NCBI GenBank assembly: GCA_937891245.1
Contig: CALAGB010000567.1
Location: forward strand, 1 to 11,255
Origin: an uncultured Thermomicrobiales bacterium
Lineage (GTDB): Bacteria > Chloroflexota > Chloroflexia > Thermomicrobiales > Thermomicrobiaceae
Length of the DNA: 11,255 nt
Direction of reading: 5' to 3'
Part shown: positions 1 through 7,728 of the stretch, in pieces
Numbering within the stretch: the stretch's first letter is position 1
How the letters are laid out: each line of letters opens with the position of its first letter
Position numbers and translations under genes: made by a program
The notes under the pieces: model-generated
What the model was told of the DNA's origin: nothing
Seen by the model: the letters and a program-made list of their open reading frames with translations, nothing else
The model's database searches: none

Positions 1-1
1 A

Positions 2-256
2 GCAACATATCTGAAGCTCGCTGTGGTGCTCGGTATTTTTACGGTCGTCGAGACCGCGACGTACTACATTCACATCTAGGAACTCATTATTACGCTCGCC
101 CTGATTGTCTTTATGACGTGCAAGTTCGTCATCGTCGTTGGCTACTACATGCATTTGAAGTATGAACACACCCTGCTAACGGCGATCTTCGCCTTCGGTT
201 TGGCCGTCGCGTTGTCGATCATGTTGGCGATGATCGCGATCTATACCAACTTTTAG
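2..256 (+). pseudogene. Cytochrome c oxidase subunit IV-like gene, 5' end outside window, interrupted by in-frame TAG
   Basis: Reading from base 2 gives a small hydrophobic protein in three recognisable blocks: a first membrane helix (YLKLAVVLGIFTVVETATYY), a second helix (LIITLALIVFMTCKFVIVVG) followed by YYMHLKYEH, and a third helix ending at the TAG at 254-256. The KF...YYMHLK block is typical of the bacterial cytochrome c oxidase subunit IV (prokaryotic COX4 / CtaF-CoxD type), a small accessory subunit of the aa3/caa3 terminal oxidase in the cytoplasmic membrane. The start codon and the rest of the oxidase operon would lie to the left. Codon 26 of the visible frame (77-79) is TAG, between the first and second helices, although similarity continues on both sides without a frameshift. 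One C-to-T change from CAG (Gln) would explain it. The gene may be a recent pseudogene, a sequencing error or a readthrough case. An internal ATG at 113 could only give a 47-residue fragment. The family call is fairly firm and the functional status open. Confidence 0.75.
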
Positions 257-269
257 CGTCCGGCTCTTC

Positions 270-312
270 CAACTCCATGTCGCAGATGCAAGGCACGCGC
301 GACATGGAGTTG
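270..312 (+). terminator. 14-bp inverted repeat after the oxidase gene, possible factor-independent or bidirectional terminator
   Basis: Bases 270-283 and 299-312 are perfect reverse complements (core CTCCATGTCGC / GCGACATGGAG) with a 15-nt loop, starting 14 nt after the stop codon at 256. The position fits a transcript end for the oxidase operon, but no run of T follows the stem on either strand. It could instead be an mRNA 3'-end stabiliser. The hairpin is certain; the terminator role is inferred. Confidence 0.5.
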
Positions 313-328
313 TTGGATAGATAGTTGT

Positions 329-347
329 CCGGCGGTCATCACGCCGG
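329..347 (+). other. Small GC-rich hairpin in the hppA leader
   Basis: CCGGCG (329-334) pairs with CGCCGG (342-347) around a 7-nt loop and is followed by AGGAAAACG. Slightly downstream, GCGCGG (362-367 or 367-372) can pair with CCGCGC (398-403), with GGAA/TTCC inside. The stretch between the oxidase gene and hppA therefore looks like a structured 5' leader, but I recognise no known riboswitch and no convincing -35/-10 pair in 257-503. Confidence 0.35.
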
Positions 348-494
348 AGGAAAACGAAATTGCGCGGCGCGGAGCACGGAATTCGGGAATCGGGGTTCCG
401 CGCATCTTTGTGTGTACGCTCATTTGGCGATGAGGTTGGTCCCGCTTGTTACGACGAGTGTTCGTCGCTTGCGGATGCTGTTCGACGGGAGACT

Positions 495-499
495 GGAGG
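495..499 (+). promoter_or_regulatory. Shine-Dalgarno GGAGG deciding the hppA start
   Basis: GGAGG at 495-499 lies 4 nt before GTG at 504. It supports GTG 504 over the TTG at 360, where the reading frame opens. The 48 intervening codons encode a hydrophilic stretch unlike any pyrophosphatase N-terminus. No in-frame ATG occurs before position 627, which would already lie beyond the first membrane helix. Confidence 0.75.
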
Positions 500-503
500 T
501 TCT

Positions 504-2576
504 GTGTCCGATTCGAGCACGGTAACGGTCGCGCTGACGCTGGCGATTGTCGCTGGTGCCCTCGCGCTAGTGTACGGGTTGATTCTTGTGCGCTGGGTGC
601 TGGCGCTGAGCGACGGCAACGCGCGCATGAAAGAGATCGCAGCGGCGATCCAAGAAGGGGCGAGCGCCTACATGCGGCGGCAGTACCAGCTCGTCGCAAT
701 TGTGGCAATCGTCGTTGCCATCATTCTGGCGCTGGCGCTCGACGTGAGCACAGCGATCGGATTCCTCATCGGTGCCGCCGCGTCCGCGACGGCCGGTTTC
801 GTCGGCATGAGCGTCGCAGTCCGATCGAACATTCGCACCGCCGAGGCCGCACGAACCGGAGTAGGCCCGGCGCTGAACGTCGCCTTTCGCGGTGGGAGCG
901 TCACCGGATTCTTCGTCGTTGGTCTCGGACTTCTCTCCGTTTCCGTCTTCTATGCAATCGTGCGAGACGTTTCCCCACTCGTTGGGCTCGGTTTCGGTGG
1001 CAGCCTCATTTCCGTCTTCGCCCGCATCGGCGGCGGTATCTATACCAAAGCGGCCGACGTGGGCACCGACCTGGTCGGGAAGGTTGAAGCCGGCATTCCC
1101 GAGGACGATCCGCGTAATCCGGGTGTGATTGCCGACAACGTCGGTGACAACGTCGGCGACTGCGCCGGCATGGCGGCTGACCTCTTCGAAACCTACGCGG
1201 TCACCTCGGTCGCGGCGATGCTCCTGGGCAATCTGGTGTTCAACAGCGAGATCGCGGTCGTCTTCCCGCTCGTGCTCGGCGCCGCGTCAATCATCGCCTC
1301 GATCATCGGCACGCTCTTCGTTCGGCTCGACGCCAGCGGCTCGATCATGCGCGCGCTGTATAAAGGACTGATCGCCTCGGTCGTCCTCGCGGCAATCGCC
1401 TTCCTGCCCCTCACATCTTGGATCATGAGCGGTAACGGCAAGATTACCGGCGATACGATCTCCATGTTCGGGCTTGACTTCGGGATGTCGGCGACGCTCA
1501 AGATTTTCATCGCGGCTCTCGTCGGAATCGTCGTGACGCTCGGCTTCGTCGTTATAACGGAGTACTACACGTCCAGCCGCTACTCGCCGGTCAAGCAGAT
1601 CGCCGAAGCCTCAGAATCAGGCCATGGTACCAACATCATCGCCGGTCTCGGGGTTTCGATGCGCTCCACCGCACTGCCGATCTTGCTCATTTCGCTTGCG
1701 ATTTATGTCGCGTATAACCTGACGTCGGAGGGTGGCGACGCGCAAACCGGCCTCTACGGAATCGCCGTGGCCGCGATGGCGATGCTCTCCATGACCGGCA
1801 TCATCGTGGCGATCGACTCGTTCGGCCCGATCACGGACAATGCCGGTGGCATCGCCGAGATGGCGGAGCTACCGGAAGAAGTGCGTGACGTCACGGATGA
1901 ACTCGATGCAGTCGGCAACACGACCAAGGCTGTGACCAAGGCGTATGCCATCGGCTCAGCGGGCCTCGCCGCGCTCGTGCTCTTCGCATCCTACTTCCTC
2001 GAAATCAAGGGCGATATCGTCTTCAGCCTGCGCACGCCGAACGTCGTCATCGGCCTGCTCATCGGCGGTTTGCTCCCTTACTTCTTCGGTTCGATTTTGA
2101 TGGATGCCGTCGGCAAGGCGGCCAGTTCGATCGTCCAGGAAGTGCGACGGCAGTTCAAAGAGATCCCCGGCATTCTCGAAGGGACCGCCAAGCCGGAGTA
2201 CGGTCGTGCGGTGGACATCGTTACCCGTCGTGCGCTGCGTGAGATGATGCTGCCGGCCCTGCTGCCGGTGATCACGCCGATCTTGCTGGGTGTCACGCTC
2301 GGCAAGGAAGCGGTCGGCGGGATGCTCATCGGTTCGATCGTCACCGGTCTCTTCGTCGCGATCTCGATGACCACCGGTGGTGCGGCTTGGGACAACGCCA
2401 AGAAGACGATCGAAGCCGGCGCTTACGGTGGCAAGGGTAGCTTCGCCCACCAGGCATCGGTAACGGGCGACACTGTCGGCGACCCGTACAAGGACACCGC
2501 CGGCCCGGCCATCAACCCGATGATCAAGATCGTCAATATCGTTGCGCTGCTCCTGATTGTCGCACTGAACTGGTAA
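504..2576 (+). CDS. hppA: Membrane-bound proton-translocating pyrophosphatase, K+-independent type
   Basis: This 690-residue integral membrane pump hydrolyses pyrophosphate at the cytoplasmic face and exports H+. It contains many alternating hydrophobic segments, as expected for the 16-helix fold, and its length is typical of bacterial members. The substrate site is intact: DVGTDLVGKVEAGIPEDD starts at residue 185, DNVGDNVGDCAGMAADLFE at 211, WDNAKK at 629-634, and DPYKD at 660-664. The motif GNTTKAVTK places Lys at 475 and Thr at 478. In this family the Lys marks the K+-independent class, which pumps protons, whereas K+-dependent members have Ala there. The start is GTG 504, backed by GGAGG; translation from TTG 360 would add 48 unrelated residues. 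The gene is followed by its own terminator and converges with the ribokinase gene, so it is probably transcribed alone or with the upstream oxidase region. A role in recovering energy from biosynthetic pyrophosphate is inferred from the family. Confidence 0.96.
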   Translation: MSDSSTVTVALTLAIVAGALALVYGLILVRWVLALSDGNARMKEIAAAIQEGASAYMRRQYQLVAIVAIVVAIILALALDVSTAIGFLIGAAASATAGFVGMSVAVRSNIRTAEAARTGVGPALNVAFRGGSVTGFFVVGLGLLSVSVFYAIVRDVSPLVGLGFGGSLISVFARIGGGIYTKAADVGTDLVGKVEAGIPEDDPRNPGVIADNVGDNVGDCAGMAADLFETYAVTSVAAMLLGNLVFNSEIAVVFPLVLGAASIIASIIGTLFVRLDASGSIMRALYKGLIASVVLAAIAFLPLTSWIMSGNGKITGDTISMFGLDFGMSATLKIFIAALVGIVVTLGFVVITEYYTSSRYSPVKQIAEASESGHGTNIIAGLGVSMRSTALPILLISLAIYVAYNLTSEGGDAQTGLYGIAVAAMAMLSMTGIIVAIDSFGPITDNAGGIAEMAELPEEVRDVTDELDAVGNTTKAVTKAYAIGSAGLAALVLFASYFLEIKGDIVFSLRTPNVVIGLLIGGLLPYFFGSILMDAVGKAASSIVQEVRRQFKEIPGILEGTAKPEYGRAVDIVTRRALREMMLPALLPVITPILLGVTLGKEAVGGMLIGSIVTGLFVAISMTTGGAAWDNAKKTIEAGAYGGKGSFAHQASVTGDTVGDPYKDTAGPAINPMIKIVNIVALLLIVALNW

Positions 2577-2598
2577 CACGGATGTCCTCACCCCCGGG

Positions 2599-2630
2599 CC
2601 CCTCTCCCAGAATTGGGAGAGGGGTATTTT
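2599..2630 (+). terminator. Rho-independent terminator of hppA
   Basis: An 11-bp perfect stem (2599-2609 with 2614-2624; CCCCTCTCCCA / TGGGAGAGGGG) closes a 4-nt loop and is followed directly by TATTTT (2625-2630). It sits 22 nt after the hppA stop. The minus strand lacks a T-run after the stem, so it should act only on hppA. The sequence also resembles the CCCTCTCCC...GGGAGAGGG intergenic repeats seen in many bacterial genomes. Confidence 0.85.
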
Positions 2631-2737
2631 CATGTGGACGTAGTCGGGTTCTAAGTCGTTGGGCTGTGAGTGAACGTGCGGGAGCTTATCGGCTTCCCCT
2701 CAAGACGCCGCTCTCTCGATCGTTGGGAGATCGTTTT

Positions 2738-2777
2738 CCAGCCGGTGTGGAGGGAGGGAGTGAACGGATCCGGCTGG
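2738..2777. repeat. Imperfectly placed inverted repeat between hppA and the ribokinase gene
   Basis: CCAGCCGG (2738-2745) is the reverse complement of CCGGCTGG (2770-2777), separated by 24 nt. It lies 28 nt beyond the ribokinase stop and could fold at the 3' end of the minus-strand operon, but there is no T-run on that strand (AAAACG follows). The remaining intergenic bases, 2631-2804, show no gene or other signal I can support. Confidence 0.3.
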
Positions 2778-2804
2778 GGGTGGAAGCGGGCGGAGCGCTG
2801 GAGT

Positions 2805-3728
2805 TTACGCGCGATCCAAGGCAGCGCTCAATTCTGCCGCGGTCGGTAGCGATGGTTGCGCGCCCGGTTTCTGAACAGCCAGCGATCCGGCGATGACAGC
2901 CGAGTGCACTGCGTCCACCACACTCAGACCGCTGGTCAGGCTCGCGCAGAACGCTCCAACGAACGCATCGCCGGCACCTGTCGTGTCGACGACGTTGACT
3001 CGCGGCGCAGCGATCGACCTTCCGCCGGTACCATCAACCAGAACGGCACCGTGTGCACCGAGGGTGATGAGTACGGCGGTGCCGACACCCAGCGCGAGTA
3101 AGCGCTCCCCTGCGGCAATCGCTTCTTCCGGGTCTACGGCATCCTCGCCGAGAAGTTGACCCGCCTCAATCTCATTGACGATCAGATAATCGATGAGTGC
3201 GATGAATCCGGCGATGCGCACATCGAATGGCGCGGCGTTCAAGATCGTCGTCAATCCGTGACGCTGCTTCATCGCGAACGATGACTGAACGGTTTCGAGC
3301 GGCACCTCAAGCTGGGAACAGAGCAGATCGCCCGGTTGGCACCAATCGGCCAGGCGAGGCGTTACGAGATCGGGTGTGAGCAGCATATTCGCGCCGGGCA
3401 CGAGTGTGATCGCGTTTTGCCCGCTTGACCCCTCCACCTGGATCATCGCGATGCCGCCGTACCCGTCAAAGGTGACGATGTTGCCCGTGCCAACCCCATC
3501 GGTCGAAAGCTGCTGAACGCGTTCTGCGCTCTGCGGGTCACGGCCGGCCGCACCGAAGAACTGTACCGTCGCGCCGAGGCGTGCGGCGGCGATCGCCTGA
3601 TTGGCTCCTTTACCGCCGCCGTACACCGCGAAGCTCTCGCCGATGAGCGTCTCACCCGGAGCCGGAAACCGCTCCGAGCGAACGACAAAGTCGGTATTGA
3701 TGCTGCCGACAACGCCAATCCTAGTCAT
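2805..3728 (-). CDS. rbsK: Ribokinase-like PfkB-family sugar kinase
   Basis: The 307-residue product matches ribokinase in length and motif order. The N-terminus MTRIGVVGSINTDFVV contains the early Asp of the sugar pocket, GGGKGANQA (residues 37-45) is PfkB signature 1, and DTTGAGDAF (248-256) is signature 2, with Asp254 as the catalytic base and the anion-hole glycines just before it. Ribokinases transfer phosphate from ATP to O5 of D-ribose in the cytoplasm. The GGKGANQ and GSIN motifs favour ribokinase over fructokinase or adenosine kinase, although the substrate is not proven. I chose ATG 3728, which overlaps the upstream transglutaminase stop by 8 nt (ATGACTAG). An ATG at 3776 would add 16 residues with no family match. 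No clear Shine-Dalgarno precedes it, so translation is probably coupled to the upstream gene. No ribose transporter or pentose gene is seen in this window. Confidence 0.87.
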   Translation of the reverse strand: MTRIGVVGSINTDFVVRSERFPAPGETLIGESFAVYGGGKGANQAIAAARLGATVQFFGAAGRDPQSAERVQQLSTDGVGTGNIVTFDGYGGIAMIQVEGSSGQNAITLVPGANMLLTPDLVTPRLADWCQPGDLLCSQLEVPLETVQSSFAMKQRHGLTTILNAAPFDVRIAGFIALIDYLIVNEIEAGQLLGEDAVDPEEAIAAGERLLALGVGTAVLITLGAHGAVLVDGTGGRSIAAPRVNVVDTTGAGDAFVGAFCASLTSGLSVVDAVHSAVIAGSLAVQKPGAQPSLPTAAELSAALDRA

Positions 3729-6435
3729 CGTCGAGCGGTTCCGCGTGGCGACGCGCCGGCGATCGCCAGCGTCCAACGAGCAGGAACTTCAGCATGAGCG
3801 ACCGAAGTCGTAGCCAGGCGTGGCGTGCTCGGCCAAGCTCCTGGGCATCGGGTTCAGTACCGCCATACCGTTCTCGGACATAGAGATCGGCCAGATACCG
3901 CACGTGCTGGCGTGAACCGGGCACACGGTCAGCAATGACATTGGCGCGTTCATACGGCGTCATCGAGGCGCGTACCGGCACACCGCCCCACGTCGCTCCG
4001 CGTTGCACTTTCGTGAACAGCTGCGTCGTCGGCGTAAGTCCACGTAGCCCGCGCAGCCAGAAATACGCGATGCCTGCGAGCAGTCCGATCAGGACAACGA
4101 TCATGCCGCGCACGGCCCAGCCGAAGTAGCCGATCGAGCTATCCTGCTGCACGACGCCGACACCGCTGCCGCCGATCGGCGGGTTGTCCTCGAAGAACTG
4201 TTGCTCGCGGATCTGTGCCGCCGTCAGGCCGGGTTCAGACGACGTCGAACCTGTAGCCGCCGCTGCGGGGGCAGCCGGCTGGCGACTAATCTCCGCTCGC
4301 GCGGCCGTCGGTTCGAACGGCACCCAGCCAAACTGTGGGAAGTACACCTCGACCCAGGCATGAGCATTCAGATCGCGATAGAGATAGCCGTTCGACCCAC
4401 TGTCGTAGGCAGCCGGGTAAAAGCCAACCGCGAGACGAGATGGGATATTCAGCACGCGCAGCATCTCGATCATCGACGATGCGTAGAAGGTGCAGTAGCC
4501 CTGCTTGGTATCGAACAAGAACCAGTCGACCGCGTCCTCGCCCTTGGGCGGCGTGCCGACGTTCTCGTTGTACTTCAGATTCGTGCGCAGGTACGTTTCG
4601 ATGTTCGCGGCGATGTCGTACGGATTGTTCTTCCCGGCCGCCAGCTGATTCGCCAGATTGCGTACCCGATCGGTGACGGGCGGCAGCTGCAGATATCGGC
4701 TGGTAATCTCGACCGGGTAATCGGTTCCCGCCTGGCGCAAATTGTTGTCGATTGCTGTGCTCACCACCGAAGTGATGTCGTAGGAATCACCAGCGCCGAC
4801 GCCATTCTGGGCGAAAATCGCTTCGATATCGGAGTAGACCGGAAGCTGTCCGGTAAACGTCAGCGACGTCGGTTGGAAGTCATCGCCGATGTCGATGGCC
4901 GTTGAAATGCCATCGTCATTACGCAGGTCTGCTTGAATCTGTTGAATTTCCGCGAGATCGCTCGTAGCCACCGATGCGCGCTGACCGGACGGGAGCGTTA
5001 GCACGGATTCAGGTCCGGTTGACGTGGGCGTAGCGGATGACTCCGGAGTTCCAGTCGCTGTGGCGCCTGGTGTCGCGAGTGGAGATGCGCTACTACCTTC
5101 GTTGTCGCCCCCAGAAGGTGTTGCGCTCGGTCCCGTTTCAGGCGGCGGAGGTCCAAATTTCGCGTTTTTGAGGGCCTCCACAAGTGACCAGAGAAGCGGC
5201 GGTGTATTCTCCTTGGTCGCGGACTCGAGTTGGATCGCCTGATTGTTGTAAAAGTGCCAGGCGACTTGAACCTGCGTCGGTTGCGTTACCGACTGTAACT
5301 GACCGGGAGAGTAGACGACCGCGCCCCGTGGGCTAACGATATTGACGGTGAACTTCTCAGTAGAAGTATCCTTGGTCGTCGATTCAGGTATCGGGATCTT
5401 CTGATCGGCGGGAACGCTGACCAGTGGCGTCGAACTGCCGCCACTCGACGACGACTGATAGGTGCTAGCGATGTCGGACGACCATCCGGTGCCATCGAAC
5501 AGGTCATAGCGATGCGCGGCGAGATACGGTGCCGATGAGCCTTGCACCACGACAACCGGCTGATCGCTCAAGCGGAGCGGGCCGCCAACGGTGAACGAAT
5601 CGCCAAAACTCGCGAAACCGCCCACGCTCGCGATCTTATTCGGTCCTCGCAACGCGCCAAACCAGTCGTTAAACGTGCTTTCCACTTGTACCCAGGGCCC
5701 ATTGACCCGTTCCCAGGCACCATGAACGCTATCGCTCTGCGTCGAGAGCGGAAGGACCCAGCCGAAGATGATGACGGCGAAGGACACATAGCTTGCGGTC
5801 CAGAGCCCACGCCAGACGATCGAATCGGGGTATGGTGTCCCGTTGAGCCGCCAGCCTTCTTCTTTACGTGAGAAGCTGAAACGCATCATCAACAAGATCG
5901 AGGCGAAGAGATAGATGACGACGAACGCGGTCGGAACCTGGAGCGAGTAGCCGAGATTCATGAATAGAATGACGCCCGGCAGAAGCAGCGACAACCAGAT
6001 CCAGTGTGAGCGCATCACGAACCAGACCGACGAGTAGCTCAAAAGAAAGAGGAGCGCGCCCATCATCAAGACGAAGAGATAGAGATCTTCGGCGCGTTGG
6101 CCGTGCGAAATCAGGTTGTACCACTGCGTCCAACGCGACCAGAGGTAATTCAGCTTCGCCTCGCGCCCACCGATGTTGTCGCTTAGGAAGTTCGTCATCT
6201 GAAAGAAGACGACGACCGTGCCGATGAGTAGCGCCAGGATATGGGCAAGCCAGGCTGGGACACGGGTGATCTGCGAGAAGACCAGGCCGGTCAATAGCCC
6301 AACGATCGTAATCCCGGTGAGAATGCCAAGACCATCGGCCCAGTTGGCGCGCTGCGTCGACCAGGTTGCGGTGAAGACGACGATGGAAATGAGCAGGAAC
6401 GTTGTCCAGCCCTCACGAAGAGCCAAACGATGCAT
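3721..6435 (-). CDS. TgpA-like membrane transglutaminase-like protein (DUF3488 / transglutaminase core / DUF4129)
   Basis: This 904-residue protein has three parts. The N-terminus (about residues 10-235) has six or seven hydrophobic helices typical of the DUF3488/TgpA N-terminal domain. A large extracytoplasmic part follows, with a Pro/Ser/Thr-rich linker at about 428-475. The transglutaminase-like core then carries GYCTFYASSMIEMLR (Cys648), LNAHAWVEVYFP (His692) and FEPT (Glu708, where many papain-fold members have Asp). A second Ala/Ser-rich linker (about 718-737), one more helix (about 774-796) and a cytoplasmic tail with TPYERANVIADRVP resembling DUF4129 complete it. The family acts at the cell surface, and its reaction in this organism (crosslinking or proteolysis) cannot be told from sequence. 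It follows the DUF58 gene by 15 nt, has its own Shine-Dalgarno, and overlaps the ribokinase gene at its end. The MoxR, DUF58 and transglutaminase order is a widely conserved bacterial cluster. Confidence 0.92.
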   Translation of the reverse strand: MHRLALREGWTTFLLISIVVFTATWSTQRANWADGLGILTGITIVGLLTGLVFSQITRVPAWLAHILALLIGTVVVFFQMTNFLSDNIGGREAKLNYLWSRWTQWYNLISHGQRAEDLYLFVLMMGALLFLLSYSSVWFVMRSHWIWLSLLLPGVILFMNLGYSLQVPTAFVVIYLFASILLMMRFSFSRKEEGWRLNGTPYPDSIVWRGLWTASYVSFAVIIFGWVLPLSTQSDSVHGAWERVNGPWVQVESTFNDWFGALRGPNKIASVGGFASFGDSFTVGGPLRLSDQPVVVVQGSSAPYLAAHRYDLFDGTGWSSDIASTYQSSSSGGSSTPLVSVPADQKIPIPESTTKDTSTEKFTVNIVSPRGAVVYSPGQLQSVTQPTQVQVAWHFYNNQAIQLESATKENTPPLLWSLVEALKNAKFGPPPPETGPSATPSGGDNEGSSASPLATPGATATGTPESSATPTSTGPESVLTLPSGQRASVATSDLAEIQQIQADLRNDDGISTAIDIGDDFQPTSLTFTGQLPVYSDIEAIFAQNGVGAGDSYDITSVVSTAIDNNLRQAGTDYPVEITSRYLQLPPVTDRVRNLANQLAAGKNNPYDIAANIETYLRTNLKYNENVGTPPKGEDAVDWFLFDTKQGYCTFYASSMIEMLRVLNIPSRLAVGFYPAAYDSGSNGYLYRDLNAHAWVEVYFPQFGWVPFEPTAARAEISRQPAAPAAAATGSTSSEPGLTAAQIREQQFFEDNPPIGGSGVGVVQQDSSIGYFGWAVRGMIVVLIGLLAGIAYFWLRGLRGLTPTTQLFTKVQRGATWGGVPVRASMTPYERANVIADRVPGSRQHVRYLADLYVRERYGGTEPDAQELGRARHAWLRLRSLMLKFLLVGRWRSPARRHAEPLDDD

Positions 6436-6440
6436 GGTGC

Positions 6441-6446
6441 TTCCCC
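6441..6446 (-). promoter_or_regulatory. Shine-Dalgarno of the transglutaminase gene
   Basis: On the minus strand GGGGAA lies 5 nt before ATG 6435, within the 15-nt gap after the DUF58 stop. It fixes the start, and suggests this gene is initiated independently rather than only by coupling. Confidence 0.7.
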
Positions 6447-6450
6447 GGTG

Positions 6451-7728
6451 TTACATGTTGCGTCGCATCGGCATCGATTGCCCCTGGGTCGCGAGCGCCC
6501 GGCCGATATCGTCGCCATATTTGACAAGGTAGGTTGGCACGCCGATCGCGGCCAGATCGCTGACCACCATCAGGCTGCTCTCATGGCCGCCGAACGTGCT
6601 CGGCTCGATCACGATCGATACGACGCGCGCATGCCGTGCTATCAATTCCATGATCGCCTGCGGCCAGCGTTCATCAGTCGAAGGGGTGATCACCACGACG
6701 GTGCTGTTTCGTGAAAAAAGTGCGCCTTCGGCCAGCAGCGTCTCATCGACTGGCTGCGAACCATCAGCATGAACGACCGCCAGCAGTTCGAGAATCTTGA
6801 CCATCTGGCGGGCACCGCGATCGGTCGGTATAACGGTCGGCTGGCTGTTGTTAACGATCATGCCAACCGTGCGGTTCTGATCGAGAAAGTGGCGCGCCAG
6901 CGATGCCGCGATAGTGACGCCGTACTCTTCTGTCGAGTCGAGCCAAAACGACAGCGGCAGTTCGTGCATGGTGGCGTACGCCTCGGCCGCGTCGGTGTTG
7001 ATCGTTTGAGAACGCATATGATGACGCCCCTCAAGGTCAACCACCAGCCAGACGTCCGCCGTCGGATCGAGCTCAAACTCCTTGACCATCAACTGCCCCG
7101 TGCGGGCGGTCGCGCTCCAGGCGATCCGATTGTAGCTATCGCCTGGCAGATACTGTCGCACGCCCGATGCATTCGGCGTCACGAACGGTGTCCGCCGTTG
7201 TATTGAGTTGCCGCCGGCCAGATCACCGACCGGTAGCCGAAAGCCACTCAGATCGACTGTGGCCGGATAAACGAGCAACTCCTGCACGTGCGGGACGAGT
7301 CGTTGGGTGGGAAAGAGATCGAACGGATCGCCGGAGCGAAGCGTGAGTGGGCCGATATGAAAGCGACCCCGCCGCGAGCACCACGTCTCGACGCGCCAGC
7401 GGCGTGCGTCGTTGGGCGCAAGATGAACGACGCGACTCATGAGATGCCCTGGAAGGTCAGAATGGTCGGCAACTTCAAGCCAGAGCTTCGCGATCTTGCT
7501 CCGGTTCTCGACGCGAATACGTTCGGTCAATGTCTGACCGACCTGCGCCCGATCGGCACGTGTCTCTCGCGAGACGACCAGTCCCCGGAGGCTCAGTCGG
7601 CTCCAGGCGAACGACACCACGAGGAGTGCCGCCAGCACGAAAAAAATCTTCTCGAGCACGTCCCACTGGTTCAGTTCGGCCAGCACCAGGACAACAAAGA
7701 CGACGACGAGAAGCTTTACCCCGTTCAC
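6451..7728 (-). CDS. DUF58 family protein, partner of MoxR
   Basis: The 425-residue product starts with two membrane helices (about residues 4-18 and 27-45), which anchor it, followed by a beta-rich segment and a von Willebrand A-like cytoplasmic region. The DUF58 signature is clear at residues 191-205 (RQYLPGDSYNRIAWS), followed by ARTGQLMVKEFE. The next strand reads DVWLVVDLEG, where a vWA-like metal site would begin, but I cannot confirm a full MIDAS motif. DUF58 proteins are typically encoded beside MoxR ATPases and membrane transglutaminases, and are thought to be scaffold or substrate partners; their biochemical role is not established. The GTG start at 7728 overlaps the moxR TGA by 4 nt (GTGA), with no obvious Shine-Dalgarno, so translation is probably coupled to moxR. 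Family membership is firm and function is inferred from neighbours. Confidence 0.92.
   Translation of the reverse strand: MNGVKLLVVVFVVLVLAELNQWDVLEKIFFVLAALLVVSFAWSRLSLRGLVVSRETRADRAQVGQTLTERIRVENRSKIAKLWLEVADHSDLPGHLMSRVVHLAPNDARRWRVETWCSRRGRFHIGPLTLRSGDPFDLFPTQRLVPHVQELLVYPATVDLSGFRLPVGDLAGGNSIQRRTPFVTPNASGVRQYLPGDSYNRIAWSATARTGQLMVKEFELDPTADVWLVVDLEGRHHMRSQTINTDAAEAYATMHELPLSFWLDSTEEYGVTIAASLARHFLDQNRTVGMIVNNSQPTVIPTDRGARQMVKILELLAVVHADGSQPVDETLLAEGALFSRNSTVVVITPSTDERWPQAIMELIARHARVVSIVIEPSTFGGHESSLMVVSDLAAIGVPTYLVKYGDDIGRALATQGQSMPMRRNM

Noticed and set aside
424..452. TTGGCG ... TGTTAC as an hppA promoter
   Set aside because: The -35 is partial and the -10 matches TATAAT poorly; not better than chance.
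253..708. 151-codon minus-strand reading frame across the oxidase/hppA leader
   Set aside because: It runs antisense into hppA, has Arg/Ser-rich composition typical of shadow frames in GC-rich DNA, and has no recognisable family.
2582..2896. 104-codon plus-strand frame starting right after hppA
   Set aside because: It begins inside the terminator hairpin and overlaps the ribokinase gene antisense; no domain, and the composition is that of non-coding sequence.
4201..4905. 234-codon plus-strand frame inside the transglutaminase gene
   Set aside because: Antisense shadow of a gene with clear catalytic motifs; long open frames on the opposite strand are common at this GC content.
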